This document shows, piece by piece, positions 58,346-64,000 of a DNA stretch of 64,000 nucleotides. The notes below the pieces were generated by a model. That model had not been told where the DNA came from, did not search any database, and was given only the letters and a program-made list of their open reading frames with translations. A program made the translations under genes and the position numbers. The stretch comes from Channa striata (Eukaryota > Chordata > Actinopteri > Anabantiformes > Channidae). The stretch is taken from contig CM065175.1 in the NCBI GenBank assembly GCA_033026295.1, forward strand, positions 21,152,837 through 21,216,836, in the 5' to 3' direction. Positions within the stretch are counted from its first letter, which is position 1. Each line of letters starts with the position of its first letter.

Positions 58346-58589
58346 GTGAGGACCAAAGTATTTTTTTAACCAACAGAGTGAGGACATTTTTGTAAAATGA
58401 GGACACTTTGGCCGGTCCTCACAATTTTTGAAACTCAAAAAGGGATTTTTGAGGGTCAACACTGGATTTTTGGGTCTGTGTTAGAATTCGTTTTGGGTTA
58501 GGGTAAGAGTTAGGGTTAGGCCTTCAGTTGTGATGGTTGGGTTTAGGGTAAAGGGATAGGAATTGTATTACGTCAATGAGTGTCCTCAC
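58346..58589 (+). mobile_element. teleost dispersed repeat with GTGAGGAC/GTCCTCAC ends
   Basis: GTGAGGAC at 58346-58353 and its inverse GTCCTCAC at 58582-58589 bound the copy. Inside are GAGGACATTTTTGTAAAATG, GGCCGGTCCTCAC, GAGTTAGGGTTAGG, GTTGTGATGG and CGTCAATGAGTGTCC in the usual order of this very common fish repeat. The TTAGGG-type units are part of the family consensus, not a sign of a telomere. Non-coding and non-autonomous. Confidence 0.8.
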
Positions 58590-58734
58590 AAGTAATGCTG
58601 TGCAAACGCCCGCACACGTGTGTGTGTCTCCAATACAGACCCCTGTTCCTCCCCTAACCCCCTCTTCCCTCCCTTCTCCTTACTCGTCCACCTAAACCTC
58701 ACATTGTTTCCACTCTTCCCCTCTATTGTCTCAG

Positions 58735-58868
58735 CTGAAAATGGAGGGACGACCAGCCGGTGTAAGGAGGATGCTGATGCAGAGAACCGTCCGCATGGAA
58801 GGTTCATCATACAGCATGTGGCAAAAAAATAAATAAATCATACAAGCTGTGGCAAAAAAAATAAAAAT
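58735..58868 (+). CDS. weak candidate terminal exon with tandem duplication
   Basis: CTCTATTGTCTCAG precedes a frame AENGGTTSRCKEDADAENRPHGRFIIQHVAKK and a stop, with AATAAA hexamers immediately after. However, the AATAAA lies in an imperfect 31-bp tandem duplication (58807-58837 and 58838-58868; TCATACA...GTGGCAAAAAAA in each), so the polyadenylation-like signal may simply be duplicated A-rich DNA. No homologue is known. Confidence 0.2.
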
Positions 58869-59430
58869 GTTTGCTGATTTGTTCTTTGCAAACACTCAAC
58901 TTAGAAAAGTGAGACTGCAACAGTGGGTAAAAATCCATCTGGGAGCAAATTACCTGCAACATTAACAGTCATTTTTTCTCTTTGCTTTTTTGCTTTTAAT
59001 TGAAAACAAATTCACACTTTATTTAATTAGAAATTTGCATAACTCTTTTGCCTTTTTATTTAATGCACACAGACCTTGAGTAATTTTCATGTTTTAAGTT
59101 GTTCCCCTCTCACAGATTTTACATTTTCAGGCACGCAAGTGTTGGTAAAACAGCAGACATCCTCAATTTATTTTCGGCACCAATCATCATGCTCCACCCA
59201 ATCAAATATTCCCTCTCCTTTTTTATAGTAGCAACTAGTATACTGTGTTTTGTGAATGTCATCCATCATGCTTAACCTCCCCTTTATGGCAGAACACAGA
59301 AAATGCATCTCACTTAAAGGTAACAATGCTTAAATTTGTCTTATTGCTACTCTGACTGCTGTACTTTAAGTGATACGAACACATGCTGATGAAACATGAT
59401 TCTACCACAGAACATACATTTGACCTATGA
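58869..59430. other. AT-rich spacer
   Basis: No feature was seen apart from short T runs and CCAATCAAAT near 59199. Confidence 0.45.
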
Positions 59431-60170
59431 AGTAATATTTTGTAAATGGGCCTGTAAATTCACATGGCAGCTAACTAGTTTCTGTCTGCCATCTTCAGGC
59501 TGTTGGGAGTATTGCCCTTGCAACCCATAGAAATGATTTAAAAGCCCTAGAGCTAAACATGGTGATTGTTCCTTCATGAAAATTAGACATCCCCACCCCT
59601 AATCTCCTCTAATTTCATTCAAGGATTTGTAGAAGCCATAACCCTAAGACTTACATTACACATAATCATTAAGTGTGGCAACTGTTTACATAAATGCACA
59701 TCATCAGCTGGAATTCTTGCAAATTTAAAACATCTTATTCATTTTCTTATAGTTTATGTTTGAGAAATATGCATCAGAAGAGTAACCATTTCAATATATA
59801 GCATGCTGCAGAGGAAATAATTGTTGTTTAAAGTATTACAGACATCCTTACAGAAATAATGACTCTATTCCAAGGTCCCTTTCAGGCCAATACTGCCAAG
59901 TTTACTATTAGAACACTTATGAACATATTTTTAATGTACAAATCTATGTAAAGTATTAGGTACAGTGAAGAGATGTGTGCTCCAAATCATGCTCTGCACC
60001 CTCAGGGACTCGTGGTATTAAATAAGATCTACCTTTGCAGCATTAGTGGAATTCAATATGTGCAATGTAATTATTCTGCTCAATAAGCCACTGGAGGAGC
60101 ATATTCCATTTACTATATTCTCTAAAGCAGATAGATTCAGGTGCTGTTTTATGTTCATGAAACATAAGCA
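59431..60170. promoter_or_regulatory. CNE-like block (long)
   Basis: Nearly 700 bp of repeat-poor sequence: CATCAGCTGGAATTCTTGC, GAGAAATATGCATCAG, CATGCTGCAGAGGAAATAATTG, AGGCCAATACTGCC, GCATTAGTGGAATTC, GTGCAATGTAATTATTCTGC and CTCAATAAGCCACTGG. CAGCTG E-box and TAATTA cores recur. All frames are broken. One of the most convincing enhancer-like stretches by texture. Confidence 0.45.
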
Positions 60171-60890
60171 AACATGCAGCGGGTTAGGGGAAAAAAAAAA
60201 TACTTTTTTTTTTCAATAGGTTTTCTGTTTGTCTGATAGGATAGTTTATAGCTGCTGAAGAATGGGGAAACAAAAATCGCCAAATTATAATTTGTTTTTT
60301 CCATTTTGAATAGGCAACAAAAAACGTATCTGATCAATTGATAAGTGAGACTGGCTGAAAATTTACATTTTTATATTATATACTATATTTTTATAAGTAC
60401 TTGTTAGTAATTTTTAAGAAAAATGCTAACAATCTGCTCATTTTGATGTCTCAAACATCAACATTTGCTGTTTTCTCTTTGCATTATGGCAAGTCAATTG
60501 AATATCGGCAAAAATAGGATCAGCTTGGCCTCTATAATGAGTGATTTTTTTCTGCAGTTTTATGACATTTGTTAAACTAAATAATGATTAAATAATGAAA
60601 AAAATAATCAAAATAGCTACACGGTGACAGTAAATCACATTACTTTGTCACTGCAGTCATATTTAGGAACTAAAGAAATCAGAATATAGTACTGATGCAT
60701 ATCAAAGTGATTTTATATCTAATATTAAAAAAACCTCAATGAGCATTGACAGTACATGCAAACGATGCAGTGTTCAAAACAAAGAGTGCAAGTTTGAAAA
60801 GAGACAGAAGAAAGGAGGGGGTTTCTGGGGGTGTTGCGTTTCATGCTGTCCCAGTTGCCTAAAGTGATTCTCTCAATAATGTATTAGAGT
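60171..60890. other. AT-rich spacer
   Basis: Several A/T runs. No gene or motif cluster. Confidence 0.5.
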
Positions 60891-61110
60891 ACTTGTTTAT
60901 TATTTACTGTTTAAACAGTTCAACTCACGCTGCTTTTGTGGAGTGGCAGCCTCACCCGCACTGTCTGCGCAGAGCAACTCAGGGCGCAGACAGACAAACC
61001 GACCAAAGCAGGCGACGCAGGCAGCCAACCTAACGGGGCAGCCACCCGCTATACGCCGCGCTCAAACGGTGCAAAGGCACTGGACTGAGAAATAAAAGAC
61101 ATCTCGGTTC
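60891..61110. promoter_or_regulatory. CpG-rich CNE or promoter-like block with palindromes
   Basis: ACTGTTTAAACAGT at 60906-60919 is a 14-bp palindrome. CTGTCTGCGC (60961-60970) and GCGCAGACAG (60984-60993) are perfect 10-bp arms around a 13-nt loop. Local CpG density is the highest seen (GGCGACGCAGG, CTAACGGGGC, CTATACGCCGCGCTCAAACGG). Followed by AATAAAAG. It may be a small CpG island promoter or an enhancer; no exon can be placed. Confidence 0.4.
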
Positions 61111-61169
61111 ATAGGAGGTGTTGTACATGCATCTTGAGGTTGTCAAAGAAAAAAAAACACATGCACAAA

Positions 61170-61205
61170 GGGGGGTGGAAAAGGGTGGGAGTTGGAGGGT
61201 GGGGG
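61170..61205 (+). other. G-quadruplex pattern
   Basis: Five G-runs (6, 3, 3, 3 and 5 long) are separated by loops of 7, 1, 7 and 1 nt, which satisfies the canonical G3+N1-7 rule on the plus strand, 60 bp downstream of the CpG-rich block. Confidence 0.75.
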
Positions 61206-62100
61206 TGGCAGTGAGGGAGTACTGATATTAATATTTATGCAGGTGTCCTAACTGGCCACCACTCCACTCATGTGTTTCTTCATTTTCAATTTTTTTTTTT
61301 AAGTGGTGCTTGTGCGAACAAAAAGGACAGTGTAGGTAGTCTGCATCAAGTGTATGAAGTGTGAAAGAGTTATCTCTTGTACTGAAGTATTTGTGTTTTT
61401 CTATTGCTCATCTTTTTAAGACAAAACCAGGAAAAACTCTATTTGTAATTAATTATAAAAAATTACATAATTACATTTTCCTATATGTGGGATGAGTTTA
61501 TAGCTGAAAGCCATGTGAATTAAGGGCCTAATATGAGATTTAGTGTTAACAAATTGCACACCACACTGCCATAATTCAAAGCACGGAAAAGCCGTTCACT
61601 CCATAAAATGCTAAAGTTATGTGTTATTGTCTTAGTAATGTTTCTAAATGCAACAGGAAAAAAGCTTAAGTGTACAAATCTGCTGAAATACACAAATTTA
61701 TTATTTCAACTCTCAGAATGAAGTCATACGTGTAGAAACACCTGTAATTGATGGTAAAAGAAGTGAGCAATAGCAAAACATAATTAGGATCCTCACAGAC
61801 ACCGCTAAATATTTTAGTGATCACCTGCCTGTTGGTTTCAATATGTACCTTGATGGTAAATATAAAATAGAAATTATCCTCCAATTATCCTCTCATACAT
61901 GGATAGCAGACATTGCAACGCCTCGCAAGTGTTTATTGGGAGAGGAAACACACAGAGATGAGTCTCGTAATTGAAAAAAAAAAAAAAAAAAAAAAAGTCT
62001 ATCTCTGGTCATAGCAGCCAGTAATTACATCCTCTAGTGTAGACATTAAAGTCAATCAGTTCCCAGGCCAATTTCTTAAAAAAATGTGAAGGTAGATGTT
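61206..62100. other. AT-rich spacer with A23 run
   Basis: A23 at 61974-61996. Otherwise bland with no gene evidence. The A-run could be a decayed retroposon tail but no body is recognised upstream. Confidence 0.5.
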
Positions 62101-62107
62101 TGTGCTC

Positions 62108-62113
<6 letters not shown>

Positions 62114-62178
<65 letters not shown>

Positions 62179-62223
62179 TACTGTACGCAAAAACAAAAAC
62201 AACCGCGCGCGCGCACACATGCA
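62114..62223. repeat. (AC)31 microsatellite followed by (CG)n
   Basis: Uninterrupted (AC)31 at 62114-62175, a 28-nt spacer, then CGCGCGCGCGCACACATGCA at 62204-62223, a continuous alternating pyrimidine-purine run. The His/Thr and Val/Cys frames are repeat artefacts. Confidence 0.95.
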
Positions 62224-62721
62224 TTTTCAAAGTCATAAAACGAGGGGACTTCAAATACAGCTATTTGTTTGGGGCCTGTTGTCGTGGGAATAGGCAGCGC
62301 GACTGTGCTGGTTCATTAGAATTCCTTTCAAGTTGTGGAGTGCGGCCTCCCTGTGTTCCTCTCCCCATATTCCCTGACCCCAACGCATCTCCATGGGGCT
62401 GAGGTAGGGCGGGGCACAGGGAGGAGGGGTTGAAAGTAAAGCACAGTACATTACACTGCTAGCACACACACAAAAACATCATTTTGCATGCAAACACATA
62501 ATGGAACACCAAACTGCTCACATACTGTACTGTAAGCACACAGTGGAAAGAGTACTTGCACTGGATGTTAGGTCACCAGAACTCACAGAAAGTGAGAGTG
62601 AAAAACGCATACTTGCTGCAGCAGAAACAACCCCCCTGCACACACACACACACAGACACACATCACACACACACAAACAAACAGAATGCACGCACAAACC
62701 GAGAACTCTCCTCCCTAACAG
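62224..62721. promoter_or_regulatory. CNE-like patch then CA-rich spacer
   Basis: 62265-62400 is complex (GTTGTCGTGGGAATAGG, CAGCGCGACTGTGC, GTTCATTAGAATTCC). 62630-62690 is CA-rich. CTCTCCTCCCTAACAG ends at 62721. Confidence 0.3.
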
Positions 62722-62997
62722 TGTCAACTCACTGCATCACCCTCTCAGGGATGCATGGGGGAGGTTCACCTCAAGCAGGCACAGCTCAACATTCAGTCAC
62801 AGGAGAGACTGCAATGTTGTGTTTTTGCCACCGGAGACGGTGGCAGGAAAATTGTTTATGTAACGCACCTGGATCTTTTCTGGCACACTAATAATTACTC
62901 TACTCATCTGCTGGAAGAGCAGCTGAATGTTGCCTCGAAAGTCCTCAGACTCATGATGCCTTCAGAAGTGTCTCCATCAGATGATGATTGCAATTGA
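62722..62997 (+). CDS. candidate exon, 91 codons open to a stop
   Basis: An acceptor-like CTCTCCTCCCTAACAG precedes 276 nt open in frame 0, ending at TGA (62995-62997). The peptide runs CQLTASPSQG, passes through VFATGDGGRKIVYV, HLDLFWHTN and HLLEEQLNVASKVLRLM, and ends PSEVSPSDDDCN. Composition in the last 60 residues looks natural. Other plus frames are also open upstream because of CA-rich DNA, no AATAAA follows closely, and the 3' part (TAATAATTAC, ATGATGATTGCAATTG) could equally be a conserved regulatory element. Confidence 0.25.
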   Translation, partial: CQLTASPSQGCMGEVHLKQAQLNIQSQERLQCCVFATGDGGRKIVYVTHLDLFWHTNNYSTHLLEEQLNVASKVLRLMMPSEVSPSDDDCN

Positions 62998-63780
62998 CTG
63001 AGGAGTGTTTCCTAGATAAGACCCAGCATGAACATTGCTACAAATGGAGTGGAAGGGAAAAAAATATCCTGACATCCAGCCATTATGGTGCTGATAGATT
63101 CACATAAAGATGAGAAAATTTCCAAAGAAAATCAAAAGGCTAAATTTTAACATATATAAAAAGATCATATATAAAGGTGCTTGTTCCTAGAACAAATGGG
63201 TGTAAATTATTAGAATCCCTTAAGAAAACAAGTTTAAGTTCTTTACATGCTGAAAAAAAAACATTGGTTGTGTTAAAACTACAACTGCCTTTGGATCTAA
63301 AGGATGACAAACGTCAGTTAAGTATTTGTTTACACTTTAAGCCAATGTAAACACTTTTAAACATACTTTCCTGTCATGGCAAAGCATATTAGAAGATCTG
63401 TCTTTTATAAAAACAAAAGCCAGTCTGTGTTGGAACTTTGTTAAAGAGATGTCGATTCAACTGTCTGGTCATTTTAAAAGGCCGCATTGAATTGTACTGG
63501 GGGATTTCTATTATTTTGTCCACTCCATTCACGTCAGTGAGGGTAAATAACACACCTATTTTTGGATAAGGCAGAATAGTTTAACAGAACTACAAGTTGA
63601 ATGACCATCTATAAAAACAACTTCAATAAAAACAACACAGACACCAGGAGGGGAGGATTATTGCAGGACTTTCATAAACAACATGGGCCTTCTACCACAA
63701 AATAACTGCCTTTGACTCATTTAGCAGTGTCCAGTTTGCAAAGTGAAAATGGCGTGAACCACCATGGCCTATACGTTTCT
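62998..63780. other. AT-rich spacer
   Basis: No feature was seen until a pyrimidine tract begins at about 63775. Confidence 0.5.
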
Positions 63781-63803
63781 TTTTTTTCCCCCCTCTCTCT
63801 CAG

Positions 63804-64000
63804 TTGGAGTGAGGTCACTTTGGCAAGCTGGGCTCCCGGACGATACCCCAGCGGGCGACAGACTGCAGGGAGAGGGACGCAGTGCTGCTGCCCGTCACAG
63901 CCCACTGGTCACCTGACGGGCCCCAAGGCCTGCCAGACTGACACCACCCCCGGCCGGGCAGGAGGCAGAGAGGGGGCAGGGGAGGAGGCCGGGAAGGAGG
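63804..64000 (+). other. candidate exon (coding or 5' UTR) running off the window edge
   Basis: TTTCTTTTTTTTTCCCCCC followed by CTCTCTCTCAG gives the strongest pyrimidine-tract acceptor in the window. From 63804 the composition jumps to GC- and CpG-rich, and one frame (WSEVTLASWAPGRYPSGRQT onward) is open to the last base. Ser/Gly/Pro/Arg content and GC richness mean openness is weak evidence. A 5' UTR exon of a gene lying to the right is as likely as coding sequence. Confidence 0.35.

Noticed and set aside
58495..58522. Interstitial telomeric repeat
   Set aside because: The TTAGGG-like units are part of a known type of dispersed fish repeat.
61974..61996. A23 as the tail of a processed pseudogene or SINE
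   Set aside because: No retroposon body, target-site duplication or gene similarity seen upstream.
62100..62402. 100-codon His/Thr-rich frame
   Set aside because: It is driven by (AC)31.

Overview
The window looks like non-coding DNA from a ray-finned (teleost) fish. The evidence is: very many dinucleotide microsatellites, (CA/GT)n above all; remnants of dispersed families I recognise as typical of teleost genomes (a Tc1-like transposase 3' end, a GTCCTCAC-ended repeat with TTAGGG-like motifs, and elements carrying the AGTGCTTTA...TGTCTTGCTCAGGGG, GTAGTGGACTAAAAGTA, GACTAAAACTAAA and GGCATAACATTATGACCACC signatures); modest GC content; and no compact gene structure on either strand. No rRNA, tRNA, known microRNA, CRISPR array or bacterial-type operon was found. 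Species and locus cannot be named from the sequence alone.

No complete protein-coding gene is visible. Long open frames exist (the longest is 183 codons, from 35189), but nearly all are low-complexity (CA, GA or CT repeats) or sit in stop-poor GC-rich patches with no recognisable domain. Candidate exons flanked by good splice signals are the only gene-like evidence. The best is a 174-nt, phase 0/0, 58-codon open segment on the minus strand at 45547-45720, with a long pyrimidine tract and AG before it and a GGGG|GTAAGA donor after it. Weaker plus-strand candidates are at 22124-22284, 52812-53000, 58735-58868, 62722-62997 and 63804-64000 (running off the edge). None matched a protein I know.

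Most of the window alternates between bland AT-rich or simple-repeat DNA and blocks of 150-550 bp of high-complexity sequence dense in homeodomain, TGACAG (MEIS/TGIF-type), CCAAT, SOX-like and RUNX-like motifs. These blocks are at about 0.4, 2.4, 2.9, 3.7, 4.4, 6.5, 7.2, 8, 9.2, 10.1, 10.6, 13.2, 14.0, 14.6, 16, 17.8, 18.5, 19.9, 20.9, 24.8, 33.8, 35.9, 36.5, 38.4, 41.2, 42.1, 48.3, 48.9, 50.1, 51.5, 52.9, 54.0, 55.6, 56.6, 57.1, 59.8, 61.0 and 62.3 kb. This texture is what is expected of conserved non-coding enhancers in the large introns or flanking desert of a developmental transcription-factor gene (a genomic regulatory block). That is inference: conservation cannot be measured from one sequence.

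The most distinctive local structures are perfect or near-perfect inverted repeats inside these blocks: a 15-bp stem with a 4-nt loop at 55016-55049; two adjacent palindromes at 52911-52973; a 10-bp stem at 60961-60993 next to a 14-bp palindrome at 60906-60919; and inverted ACCACA (RUNX-like) arms at 54090-54118. Also notable are four CCAAT boxes within 160 bp at 50023-50181, a canonical G-quadruplex pattern at 61170-61205, a purine-strand triplex-type tract at 49072-49248, and a (CA)31 plus (CG)n Z-DNA-prone run at 62114-62223.
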